From NCBI GenBank assembly GCA_004369085.1, contig ML210221.1:62001-126000 (forward strand): DNA of 64,000 bases, written 5' to 3'. The notes beneath the pieces were generated by a model. It was given only the letters and a program-made list of their open reading frames with translations. It was not told where the DNA came from and searched no databases. Every line of letters begins with the position of its first letter. Positions within the stretch are counted from its first letter, which is position 1. The stretch comes from Coprinopsis marcescibilis. Its lineage: Eukaryota > Basidiomycota > Agaricomycetes > Agaricales > Psathyrellaceae. This document shows positions 35,701 to 47,437 of the stretch, one piece after another. Position numbers and translations under genes: made by a program.

Positions 35701-38675
35701 CAAAACGCTAATTATGTATTTGTTCTTATCATTCACGACAGTCAGCAACAAGCCACATTTTGTACGTGGGACGAGCCATATCCCCGACTAAGACCTCGTT
35801 CTCCAGTCCCTTCTCCATCGTCAAGCGTAATACCAATTTCAGACGATGGAGTAGCGGGGGATCAGGGTCGTCAGATGTTCCAGCAAGATCAGAATTTCAG
35901 CATACGATCTGGCACGTTCATTGAGGTCCAAGGGAATGTCGATACAACGTACATGGGCAGTATTAGCCTGCCCCCCGCTCATCCAAATGCTGCGCGCCAA
36001 CCGGAATCGGCTTCGAATAGCGGTAGGTACATTCCTTGTTGGATTCAGTGTCTGGGTTCTCACAATCGTACGCAGGTGCTGTCAGTGAGGCACTTGATGT
36101 CTCTAGCTCCTGGACAGATATCTTCCAGAGAGCCACAATACTTGGGGTCAATCTTGAGATCCCCGCACGAGGTGAAGAGACTGTTGCGCTGTTAATGTGC
36201 ACGTATTCTAACGATGATCCCATAGGTGTCACAGAGGTTGCTAGAGCCCTAAGTGGCTTGAGTTACCGGAGTTTCCTGGCCTACTACCTTCGCAAGAGGG
36301 TAGCGAAGACAGGACGGTGGGTTCTCGCAGAGCCGAAGTTTCGTAAATGGAAGAAGGGACCTTCCCGGATCCTATGGGGGACTGGTATGCGTGCGTACCT
36401 GTGACTCCCTGTGATTTGAAAATAACATGGCTAACTCACCGCATTCGCATAGCTGGTTCCGGGAAAACATTCTTAGCGTAGGTCTTCTTTCTAGAGGCAA
36501 TTAATTCGTGATGTGTCTAAACTTGGGTGCAGGTCAACAATAATCGAACATCTCATGACGCTTGCGCAGGGAAATAAGCGAATATGTGTTGCATTTGCTT
36601 TCTCTCGCTACATCGACCCTGGAACTGTCGAAGACATTCTCGCGGGTCTTCTCCGCCAGATTCTTGAAGACTATCCACAGACCATCATATACATCCAGCC
36701 CATGTACGATTACCATTCGCTGCGAAAGACTCGACCATCGAAGCAAGAGTTAATCGGCGTCCTCGAGGCTATATTTACCTCAAATCTCTTTGATGAGAAG
36801 TTTTGCTCCTTGGACGGCTTGGACGAGGCCAAACTAATCACCCAATTCGAGCTTCTCGACCACCTTTCCCAGCTGCCGATTAACCTCCTCATTACCTCGC
36901 GCCCGCTACATCTCCTAGAAGGCAAACTTCCGATGGCAGACCATTTCAGCATCACTATTCAGAATTCGGACATCGAGAGTCTCATCGAAGAGAGGGTTCT
37001 CCATAGGCCAGCTCTCCAATACCTACTTGCACAAGACGAAATCCGGAAAATGGTTGTGGAAACCATGATGAAAAAAGCTTCGGGCATGTAAGTGTGTTAA
37101 AATTCTCGCGCTTCTGTTTCCAACGGCCTCAATAGGTTTCTCTATGCAACTCTTCAGCTGGACATGCTCGTAGAGTGTGCTAATACGCAAGAACTGCGTC
37201 GAGCACTAGAGACGTCCCCCATGGGCCTACACGCCATGTACCAGATGACCATGTTGCGGGTGGAGGGGGGAGAGTATGTTGCCACGGCCAAACGCGTTCT
37301 CACCTGGCTGGTGCATGTACTCAACTCTATGTCAACGAACGACCTACAATACGCCATTGCGGTAGATCCCGAGACTTTCGAGTTCAACCCTGATCGTCTC
37401 ATTGATGAATCCACTCTTCTCTCCGTATGCTGCGGCCTGGTCACTGTTGAGCCTCAAAGTAAACTGGTTAGGCTCGCTCGTGAGTGTTGTTTGTATTCTT
37501 TGAAATTTGATCCAAGCTAACCACTTTATGTAGACTATACAGCCAAGGACTTTCTCGAGCCCTACCTGAAAAGAGAAGACCCCGATCCCCATACAATGAT
37601 CGCCTCCACGTGCATTGCACGTCTGATACAATCCAATCTACACGTGGTCAACGGGGAACGCGACTTGCATGCCGCCTTCAATGAAAATCCCCCTTTTCTG
37701 CGTTACTCGTTCAATCGATGGGCACAACATTCACATCTCTCTGTTTCACTGCCAGCTCCAACCCGTGACTTCGTACTTCGGTGCTCCAGTTTTCCGATAC
37801 ATGACGAGGATGAAGACATTATTTGCCTAGGGTCCTCGGTACACGTAGCCGCCGCCTTCAACCTTCACACAATATTTGAAGAATGGTCCGATCCCCGCTT
37901 CCACGCTCCTGATGGCCTTCAATTACAACTCCCGCCCCCCTCCCCCATAGACTTTGGTATCAATGCCCTGTCGCCGGCCGGGATGTCAGCTCTAGCACTC
38001 GCATCATTTGCCGGCCACGTTGAGACAGTTCGGGTCCTACTCAGTGTTGAGGGGATCGATGTGGGCTGTGTCGACGTCCGTGGGTGGACACCTCTAATGC
38101 GTGCAGCTTGCGTAGGAGATGAGGAAATTGTGCGGATGCTGGTTGAAGTTGGCGACACGAACCAGGCAGGTACTAGAAATGAATCAGGTTGTACGGCTCT
38201 GATGTTGGCCTCGGCTGAGGGCCATGTCGAAGTCGCTAGAGCCCTTCTCCTGGTCCGGAGTGCTAGCGTCGAGAACCTACGCCGACGAGACTCTACCGAA
38301 GAGGTAAGCTTCATTAGTGAATGTGGGGAGGCGCTGGGTGAAGCAGCATGGTATGGACACCTGGACGTCGTGAAAATGCTCCTTTCCGTGGAAGGCATCG
38401 ACGTCAACTATACAAAACCAGAGACAGAAAGGAGGACGGCCTTGATCGTTGCGTCAGGGTGGGGCCACAAAACCATTGTCGAAATTCTCCTCCAACAAGA
38501 AAAGATTGACATCAACTATGCGTCTCCAGGTGGGATAACGGCCTTGGCCTGCGCGTTGAAGTGTGCCAATCACGATATTGCAGAGTTGCTCCGTGCAAAT
38601 GGTGCACAAGAGCCTTCTGCAGATATTCTCAGGGACTATATACACAACGATTCGATTCCCTGGTATGATGTGTAA
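32787..38675 (+). CDS. Zn2Cys6-NACHT-ankyrin fusion protein (NLR with integrated zinc-cluster modules)
   Basis: Exons: 32787-33137, 33202-33533, 33599-34301, 34361-34408, 34465-34507, 34590-34652, 34712-34980, 35051-35167, 35225-35279, 35338-35353, 35410-35515, 35564-35609, 35674-35689, 35742-36022, 36076-36384, 36453-36477, 36533-37087, 37136-37479 and 37534-38675. All phases agree, giving 1,606 aa (1,588 if 36172-36225 is also spliced out). In order: N-terminal motif HFMAIGGDHIVLNV; unknown module with GDVGTIDSDGFRAIFNL, LYIVTGCIKTDSW and THDDDW; Ser/Gly linker; degenerate half cluster CNVCKTDPADC (about 605-615); zinc cluster C-x2-C-x6-C-x5-C-x2-C-x8-C (647-675); zinc cluster C-x2-C-x6-C-x6-C-x2-C-x6-C (703-730); NLR motif NFSIRSGTFIEVQGNV (774-789); NACHT with GSGKT (about 921) and Walker B SLDGLDE; six ankyrin repeats (about 1375-1600). 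The alternative is two genes, the NLR starting at ATG 35875. Function is unknown. The domains suggest a receptor carrying a transcription-factor-like bait. Confidence 0.82.
35225..35449 (+). other. Zinc-cluster module 1 of the fusion gene
   Basis: Split over three exons: C1-C3 with the basic RRRKIK stretch in 35225-35279, C4-C5 in the 16-nt exon 35338-35353, C6 at the start of 35410-35515. The pattern is that of fungal Zn(II)2Cys6 DNA-binding domains. Confidence 0.85.
35564..35770 (+). other. Zinc-cluster module 2 of the fusion gene
   Basis: C1-C3 in 35564-35609, C4-C5 in the 16-nt exon 35674-35689, C6 in the exon starting 35742. Spacing is canonical C-x2-C-x6-C-x6-C-x2-C-x6-C. Intron positions and phases within the module equal those in module 1. 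Confidence 0.87.
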
Positions 38676-39099
38676 CATCAAAGCAATATTCTACACTTTC
38701 GTCAATCTTCGCTCTGCTTGTGTTCAGTGTATCGCTGACAATAACAGCTAAAACAATACGCAAATCGGTATCTCACCAATGACTGGCACCTTCGTATGAT
38801 GGATACTTGGCAGAGAACACGTCGGGAAAGGTTCGAAAGTTGTTGGAACAGCGAGAGTGTCAGTGGAGCAGTGGGCTACTGATACTCTAGAGGCAGCCGC
38901 GGACTCGGAGATGTGCCACTGCACCAAACTCGACGTAGTAATACTAACATTGTTGACCATCACCAAGCGCCCAATGATGGTCTTGGAGCTGTGAAGGAGG
39001 CTATGCCGCTGCCTGGTCACGAGAGCTTCTGGATGACCTTTCACTCAAAATGCCGTGAAGTAACGGCGTTCTTGGTCTCCCAACATCTCCCGATTTCAA
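38676..39099. other. Spacer between tandem paralogues
   Basis: About 420 bp. No gene recognised. It should include the 3' end of the fusion gene and the promoter of its shorter paralogue. Confidence 0.4.
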
Positions 39100-42000
39100 A
39101 TGGAAGGAAATGTCGCGCCTTCCCTTTTCACGGCTGCTAGTGGCCAAGCCATCAGGGATTCTCATTTCCTGGCCATTGGACGCGATCATATTGTCCTAAA
39201 TGTCTCAATCGAAACCCCTGCTCGGCCTCACCACTTGACAGCTTCGCCTCCTGAGGATGGCAGGTCGCCGGAAACCATCCAACCGCGAGGCACACACATG
39301 GGCCTAACATCGCCAGCGGTGATGGAACCAGCGGTACAGGAGTTTTGGGGCGCTCAGATTGCAGACCAAGCTGCCCTCGACCGTATGCCTGCCGTCGAGG
39401 GTACAGTGCTCAGCTGTGGAACCAGTATGCTTGTGGTAAGAATCAGCACTTGCTCGTTGGGCGAGATCTGACGAAGATACCAGGAACCACTCCAGAGCCT
39501 TGACTTCTCCAAGCTGACTCGGGATTCATCGGCTAGGCTTCACTCGGAGGTCTATCGAAACTTCATGTATTCAGCAGGACAAGGATATCCTTGCTTCAAC
39601 CCTCGATTTGGATGTCCGATTAACATTGGAGACGTGGGCACAATTGACGGCGATGGGTTTCGAGCTATTTTCAACCTCAAGCACGATGGAAGCGAACCCC
39701 AACCATTCCCATCGACACAGGCTCTATTCGACATAATGAGAGAGGATGAAATACTATCGGAAGGAGATACCTTCACACCAGAAGTGGAGGACACCATTGT
39801 CAACTACACTTCTGATCATTCGTTAGTAAAACTGCACATTGCACGTTCTGACCTCCACTAATACACCTTGTATTCAGCTTTATCAATAACTTTGAATTTC
39901 ACTGTCGGTCAGCGTCTGGTGCTATATTGGCCATCACCTCGTCTGCCGACCTAGAATCGATTTGTGACAACAATTGCATGCGTGACTACTTATGCGAGAA
40001 TGCGGAGGCAATTTTCAAGCACGCGAAGAGCATACGGGGGTTGGATCATGGGGAATCGCTCTACATCGTGACAGGGTGCATAAAGACCGACAGCTGGGCT
40101 CTTGCCTCCCATACCTCGCCCATGAAGGGGCCCAACAATGTCTTGGTCCTCAAGAACCGTAGGTTTGGTTCCAGTAGATCGTTTTACGCCTGGGTTCGTA
40201 AAGGGAACGCACAAACACGATCGGGTACCACCGGTAACAACTTCACCAACGCGGGACCCAGGCGCAAAGAACACTGTCTTTTCCTTCGCGGCTTCCTCCT
40301 GACCCCCACTGGCGAGGACAAAGCTGGTAATTCGGCTAGCGCAGGCAATACTGGCCCGTCTTCAAGAGAGCTGAACTATGATAAGGACGCCCCAAGTGCA
40401 GACCGTTCTGGAAAAGGGTCAGGCATCAGCAAACCAGGGGACGGCTCATCATCTGCGAGCCATGGTAGCCCATCATCGGGTCCGACTTCGTCAGCATCAT
40501 TCTCGTCGTTATCCAGTGGACCTGTTATCACAAAGCCAACGAAACCAACTGTACAACAATTCCCTTCCCAGCAAGCAAGCGTACGTTCCATTGCCCCGTA
40601 ATGTGTCCCCTTCACTCACTGGCTGTATCATACACTAGCTCGACACACCTTCAGAATTCGTGAACGCCTACCTGCTACAGACTCAAGTAGGTTGCCATTT
40701 TGTTCTGCAAAAACATCACAATAACCCATTATTGAATCGCAGGATAGAGCCCAGTTTGCTGTTACCCATGATGATGACTGGAGAGGTACACTAAAAGGCA
40801 GAACATGGGACGGTGCGTAAGGGTCAAAACAAGGCGATAGAATCCGCGCTTATGACCTATATTGCAGAGGGTGAGATTGTTGATCTGTTGAACAGGTTGA
40901 GTCTCTCCAGGCGTGTCCATATCAAGAACGGTACGAGACGGCATAGTGACGGATCTTTTGTGCAAACGCATCTCTGACGGCAGCAATAGGTGTTGCGTTC
41001 ACAAAAGAAACTGACAGTCAAGACTCGGTGGTTCCTGACCCACACGATGTGGCCAATGCCTGGACCGGCAGCCTTGGTCGCAAATCCGAATCCGATGATC
41101 GGACTGTTGACCATGCAAGTAGCTCATACTCGGGAACAGCCTTTCAAAGTTTTCCAAACAATGCGTACAACCAGGAGAGCCATGTATCATCTCCCGCGGA
41201 CACTCTGGCAGCCATGGCACGTGTCGCCAAGCGCAAGCGCAGTGCAACGGTATTGCCAATCTTACTCCTATATATCACACAACCGCTAAGGGAAATACGT
41301 TGTGTCGTTTCCCACAGCCCTGTAGTGTTTGTCAAACCGATCCGGCAGATTGCAGCTGTATAAAAGGAGAAAGCAGCAGCAGCCATGCAAGCGGCTCGAA
41401 CAAGGCCACGATTTCCAAGTCAATAAAGACGCGCTCAATGGTATGCGATTCTACGTTGGTTCACCCATTGCGTTGAATGCTGACAAGCGTACAGCGTCCC
41501 AAATCTTGCGTCCCGTGCCGTGTTAGAAAAATCAGATGCGATGGCCAGTGTGCGTATCATCCAATTTTCAGTCCAACAAAATCTCGCTCATCCTTGTGAC
41601 TCCTTTCTCAGTGCCATGCATAAATTGGTGGGTTTTACAGTATGGAATCCAGCTCACCTGCTTGTCACTGACTCGATTGCAGCGAGAACGCGGCGGCGTA
41701 CAGAAACATATCGTGCACGTATGAGAAGGGTTCAACTATATACCGAAGAAAGGCAATTCTCTTTCCTCCACTGTTTGACTGAACCAATTCTGACCTGTTT
41801 TCTCCAGGCATGCGATCATTGCCGCTCTGGGAAATACAAGTGTGATGGTGCAGGTCTGTCACTACTTCATTCTTTCCCTTAAGCTCTTCTAATCCTAATT
41901 GTATCGTGGCTAAACAGATCCCTGTAACACATGGTAAGAATTCCCAAAATGCTTATTCTAAACGCGCATTCTTATCGTTCAATACAGTCAGCGCCGGGGC

Positions 42001-42168
42001 AAAATTTGCACATGGAGCGAGCCGTATCCCCGACGCAGGCCTCCTTCTCCGGTCCCTGCTCCATTGGCAAACTTCCTTTCGCGTTCAGAAGACCAGGGTG
42101 GTAGTGTTTCAGAAACACCACCACCACGTCCGACCCCTAGCCCCCCACCTTCTTCATTCTTGTACTGA
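39100..42168 (+). CDS. Zinc-cluster protein paralogous to the N-terminal half of the NLR fusion
   Basis: Exons: 39100-39435, 39496-39821, 39878-40580, 40639-40686, 40743-40785, 40868-40930, 40990-41249, 41318-41440, 41495-41549, 41612-41627, 41683-41752, 41808-41853, 41918-41933 and 41988-42168. All are in phase, 761 aa. Many exons match the upstream gene in exact length (703, 48, 43, 63, 55, 16, 46, 16 nt). Same order of parts: HFLAIGRDHIVLNV, GDVGTIDGDGFRAIFNL, YIVTGCIKTDSW, Ser-rich linker, THDDDW, half cluster CSVCQTDPADC, cluster C-x2-C-x6-C-x5-C-x2-C-x10-C, canonical cluster starting ACDHCRSGKYKC. After the last Cys it continues as a Pro-rich tail (PPPRPTPSPPPSS) and stops. No NACHT or ankyrin follows. 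The intron at 41753-41807 has a GC donor. Role unknown; nuclear DNA binding is possible but not shown. Confidence 0.83.
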
Positions 42169-42777
42169 GCGCTCAAGATTTACGTATGGTAGTTGGGGGT
42201 TGCGCGCTGCAACCATATACCCCTCTGAGACCTTCAGCCAACTTCCAAACTTGCGTCAACTTATAAGTATGACTTTCCGGTCTAGTCGGTACAGACCCAA
42301 ATGTTTCAAGTACACTTCGGCGACCGGTTGAAATGAAAGGACATGGCATGAGGTAGGCAGTTTACGTGCACAAGGCGAAAGAAAGCAGGTTTCGTACACA
42401 ACGATCGTAAGCATATAGTACGAGGCGGCGGACTTCATGTCACACTTGATTACAGTGCACACCTAGTGGGAGATAATACTTGTGACCCTCACGAACAACA
42501 CGGAAGTAACTCAGGGCTGGGTACACATAGATCCGTTTCTTTCTCCGTCGAGATACCTATGTAGCCGTTGGCGGTGAAAAAAAGTAATGCGTAGTGCGAT
42601 CCGGAGACCCCGACTTACATCACAGCGCTCATTTGTCGAGTTGAGCTACTGCATCTCGTAACAGTTTTTTAAAAGTGCCACGCCACGTTCATTTAAAACA
42701 TATCCAGTCAGCTGTCATTGCCGCAACCAAGTGCCCTAAAACAAGTTCCTCAATAACCTCTTCGCTTTCTGAATCCC
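42169..42777. other. Intergenic, no NACHT remnant seen
   Basis: I looked here for remains of a NACHT/ankyrin region equivalent to the upstream paralogue and found none. Only short chance frames. Confidence 0.45.
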
Positions 42778-44345
42778 ATGAGCGTCCCACAGCTTCCAGA
42801 GCCCTTTTCATTGTACCCTCTCACTCCATTCGACTACTTGTTCGAATCAAGCAACTTTGTGACCGGATGGTTAGTCGAGGGTGATATCGACCGCGCTGAA
42901 TTAGAAGCCGCCCTGCAAAGGTTGACAGAGAAATGGCGGATGTTGGCGGGGAGGATCCAGTTAGCGGTCAACGACAAGGTTTTCTTCGTGCCAATTGTCC
43001 CGGTGGTCAAGCGCTCACGCACTCGTCTTTAGCAAAGGAAACAGTGGTGCATCCGCATCCCGCTTGGCCCACTACCACCCGATTACCGAACCTTCGCCCT
43101 GACCAGTTCCACTTCCCAAGTTCCTCTTTCAACATATGTAAAGGTTCCAATCCCAAGCGTCTCGACATCGCTTCCTCTCTCTTTTTTCATGGACCCATCT
43201 TCACCTCGAGGGTACCATGCATTCGAGGCATCGTCGCACCCGATAACATCGTGGCACCTCACCTACTTTCCAGCATCTTCAAATGGGGGAACATCATACA
43301 CAGCCATAGGGTTCATGCGTTCCCATGGAGTCTTTGACGGAACAGGGGCTTCAAAAGTCACGAAGGCGCTGGTCTCGGAGATGAAGGGAGAGACATGGAT
43401 CCCACCTGCCCTCCCTTCAGAAGGCACGGTTTCGAACCCCATCGCACACGAGTTATCCCAGCACCTTTCCCGCAACCCAAGCTTGGGAGACACGACGGAA
43501 TATAAAGGATATGCGCCTTTGGGCGTTGTCGGGTTATTGAAGACGGTGTTGTGGCACTTGAAAGAAACGTATTGGGCTGGAGCGGATAGACGGATCGTCC
43601 TCCTCCCAAAGGCTGCCTTGACCTACATCGTAGCCGAGGTTAGGAGATCCCTCGTCGACGAGGGCAAAGAGGGACACGGTGTCACGTCAGGAGACGTAAT
43701 AGTTGCGTGGATCTACAAAGTACGTGAGCAATATGAATGGGCTGCGGTTGGTGACTAACCGTGGCCACTCTGCAGACAATCTATTCTTCAGGAACGTCAC
43801 CGACAACTGTGACCCACTGCACCAACCTCGCCTCAATTCGTGGTATTCTAGGAAATGAGAGTTCCGCGTCGGAAATGTTCCCGGGATATGTTCACAACGC
43901 CTTCGTTCCTTTGCCTTATCCCACATTCTCTGTCTCCCAGGTCCAGGAAACGCCTCTCCATGCCCTTGCCGAAGCCTTCGCTTCATATCGCCTCGCCCTT
44001 TCGAAAGATCAGGTAGCTTTAGCCTACGACCTCATCAAAACCCTGCGCCGACAAAATCCATTCACTATCCACCCTGATGCCAACGACGACCTCCTGATAT
44101 CCAACGTGTCCTCATCACGGATCTTGGAAACGGACTGGAGCTTGATAGGCGCGAAAAGGACTTTATGTGGGTATCGTTATCAGGTGTCGGTGGCGAACAT
44201 GTTGTTCACGAATGCGGTGTATATTGCGGGACGGCTGGCTGACGAGAGCGTGGTGCTGGACACATCTTTAAATAGCGCGAGGATGGAGCTATTCTTAAAC
44301 GAGGTTAATAGGGTTACTCTTGCCGCTGGAAAGGGGGAGCAATAG
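42778..44345 (+). CDS. BAHD-type acyltransferase (transferase family), copy 1
   Basis: Likely transfers an acyl group from CoA to a hydroxyl or amine of a small metabolite. Exons 42778-42978, 43033-43719 and 43776-44345 are in phase, 485 aa. The catalytic HxxxD motif is seen in RSHGVFDGTGAS. The N-terminal condensation-like fold is suggested by LYPLTPFDYLF and TEKWRMLAGRI, and a second conserved region is SSRILETDWSLIGAKRTLCG. The plant-type DFGWG motif is not evident, as often in fungal members. It shares both intron positions and long identical stretches with the gene at 48889-50525, so the two are duplicates with an MFS exporter between them. Substrate unknown. Confidence 0.85.
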
Positions 44346-45345
44346 GTCAGACTAGAGTTCTGTATAGATACTGGTAGTTGTGCGAAACAGCCCATAATCG
44401 CAATGTCTTGGGTACCACCATGGTACCATCCCGCACCTTCAGACAAGCCACTGTACATCGGAGATGCGGCGGAAGGGCAAGAGCCGAGAATGTCCTCGAG
44501 AGTCGAGTCTCGGAGCAAAATCCAAACCACCTCGTCCCCGGGGCCCTCCCCGCACCGCAAGCTGTGTGTGACTGAAATGTAACATGGTCAGCCTCATTGG
44601 GGCCACGCTAGAAACACTGGGTACTTTACCTTGTTACGGAGCTCCTGAGTAGACGTTCGAACAAACGTTGCTAACCATGATAAAGCCGCATGATCGTAAT
44701 GACGCCCTAATATTTCGATGGCTCGACGCTAGGTAGAAGTTGACAGACTAGCTCTCCGAGAATCGGAGTAATCGAAATGAGCAAGCAATACTGGTGGATG
44801 GTATTGGTTGGACGTCGGATCGTGTTCAAACCGTGTTGTGAGGTAGTACCGATGAGCTCTGAGTAAGAAAGCGCTTTAAATGAAGGTCGAGGTATAAGGC
44901 AAAAGCTTGGCTTGCCATGGCAAGCCAAGGGCAAGCGTCAAGCTGCTCAAGCAGGAAGGTTGAACGTTGAACGCTGGTGTCCGGTTAACGGAATTGCCGG
45001 ACCCGGGTCGGTCACCCAACCATGCCCACCGATCAATGAGACGCGACAGTCTTGCTTTCCAACAACACTGTACCTCGCCAACTAACCCACTTAGATTCCG
45101 ACATTCCGTTGTTGTCCATCAGCGCGATGGTAGTCACCTCGGCCAGTGGACGTCCATTCAACCTCACCGCAAAGGATCATCGAAGTTAGCATTCGGCCAA
45201 CTGTCAGTGTCAGAGAGCGGATTCTCCGAGTAGGCCTCCCTGGGTCCACCACAAGGCAGACGATAAAAGCAAGGATGACCAGCCAGGTCCTCCTCGCTGT
45301 TCTCCCAGTGCTTTTTGACTTGGAGTTTCTCGTCCTAGGCCAGCA
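44346..45345. other. Intergenic, nothing recognised
   Basis: 1 kb between the acyltransferase stop and the MFS start. Only short frames; should contain the MFS promoter. Confidence 0.45.
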
Positions 45346-47437
45346 ATGTCGCAACAACCAAAGTCGGTCCTGACACCGCAATCTTCGTTCACCTTTGCTG
45401 GTTCCAGCGGAGAAAAGTCCAATGCCCAGTCACACAGGACGTCACTCTCCTCAGCCGACAATGCCAGTCATATTGTAGAAGAACCGAAGCCTGCACCTGC
45501 ACCGGCTCCAGCACCTCCGATGAACCCAATCCTGGCAGCTATGCAAAAACCCAAAGATCCAAACCAAGTTTCCTGGGATGGGCCTGACGATCCTGAAAAT
45601 CCTCAGAACTGGAGCCAAGGTTATAAATGGTGGCTTACCGTTGCCACGATGATTATGTGTATCAATGTGTAAGTGTTCCATCCGTGTGTTCAGGCAACGT
45701 CGCGTCTCAATGCTGCATCCTCTAGCACATTCGCCTCTTCAGCACCGACATCCGCAGTTCTACTACTCAAGCAACAATTCCATACATCGAGAGAGGTGGC
45801 CGATCTGATAACTTCAGTCTTCTTGCTTGGTTATTGCATTGGGGTATGATCTATTCAAACTTATTTGACCGACCAACAGACTCACAAAGATTCGACAGCC
45901 ACTATTCTGGGGTCCTGGTAGTGAGCTTATGGGACGGAGACCAGTCTTCCTTATCGCCATGTTCTCCTATACCGTCCTCATCTTGGGTCAATCTCTCGCC
46001 CCGAATGTCGAAACCCTCTTGGTCACCCGATTCTTGTCAGGCTTCTTTGCCTGTGCACCCGTGAACAACTCTGGAGGTTCGTGGCAACTTGACTTCTTTT
46101 AAACCATTGGCTAATGAGTTTACCATTGCCTGATCAGGTGTCATTGCCGATATTTGGGGGGCGGAAACTAGAGGGTTGGCCGTCAGCTTGATTGCCGCGA
46201 GCGTCTTCCTTGGTCCCGTTCTCGGCCCCATCATTTCTGGATTGTAAGCCCAAACTTGCCTTTCAAATATTACCACAACTTATCGCCTATAAACAGCATT
46301 GTCGATAGCCACTTGAGCTGGCGATGGGTCTTCTGGGTCATGATGATCTTTGCTGGCGTTTGCAGTTTGATCACAACACCTTTCTTCCCAGAAACCTATG
46401 GCCCAATCCTTCTTCACCGAAAGGCTGAACGTTTGCGCAGGGAAGAGCCGGAGAAGCACACAAAGCTGTTCTCTGAACACGAAAAGCAAGATTGGACTTT
46501 CGGGGGTGTTATTCGTCGCACGATCCTCCGCCCCTTCATCATGCTCATGCTCGAGCCTATCCTTTCTCTCATCACCATCTACCTTTCCATGGTATATGGT
46601 GTTCTCTACGCTCGTTAGTCGCTGTTTTCTGCTACTCATGAAGGACAATTACCTAACCTTTCGCCTTCTAGTCTTCTCTGCATTCCCAATCATCTTCGTC
46701 GGTGTACGGGGTTTCTCTATCTCGCAGAACGGATTGATCTTCATCGGTGTGGGCATCGGAACAATCGTCGGCTCTTTGATCAACGTCTGGACCTCAAGAG
46801 GATACAATGAGCTCATCAAGAAATGGAAAGGCTTCCCTCCTCCTGAAGAGCGTCTCTACAGCGCCATGATCGGTGCTCCGGCTCTTGTCGTTGGCGCCTT
46901 CTGGTTGGGCTGGACAGGCCACTACGCCAGTGTCCCCTGGTATGTTCCTGCCATCAGCACAATTCTCATCGGTGCTGGAATCAATTTGGTCTTCATGTCC
47001 TTCTTGGTACGTCGAAGATTTTCCAATGCTAAGTCCCTGTCTGATTCAGCAACGCGTCTTCTAGACATACTTGGTCGATACCTACCTGATTTTCAGCGCC
47101 TCTGCTATGGCTGCCAATACCGTTATCAGATCAGCAGTTGCCGCAGGTTTTCCCTTGTTCACCATCCACATGTTCACAAGGGTAAGCAGGACTGTCTTCG
47201 CAGCCCATTTCAATGGATCCTTACATATTCTCCTTTTTTCAGCTCGGCATCAACTGGGCCTGCACGCTCATTGCCCTCCTCGCGCTTTTCTTCGTCCCAG
47301 CTCCATTCCTCTTCTACAAGTACGGCCCTCTCATCAGGACCAAGAGCAAATTCGCTCCATGTGTCGATTTGGCCATCGCAGCGAAGATGAAGGAGGCTGC
47401 AGAGGCCGCGAAGAAGCAGGGTGGTCTCAACGTTTAA
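45346..47437 (+). CDS. MFS exporter, DHA1 (drug:proton antiporter-1) type
   Basis: Plasma-membrane proton-coupled exporter. The N-terminal cytosolic region (about 95 residues) has an Ala-Pro repeat (PAPAPAPAPP) and the NPQNWS motif that precedes TM1 in this family. Later exons give GPGSELMGRRPVF (motif after TM2), VTRFLSGFFACAPVNNSGG, WGAETRGLAVSL and the second-half family signature SAMAANTVIRSAVAAGFPLF. At least seven introns; exon 1 is 45346-45668 and the last exon ends at the TAA at 47437. Twelve membrane helices are expected and the hydrophobic segments fit. Related fungal proteins export drugs, polyamines or secondary metabolites. The position between two acyltransferase duplicates suggests export or tolerance of the acylated product. 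Confidence 0.9.
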
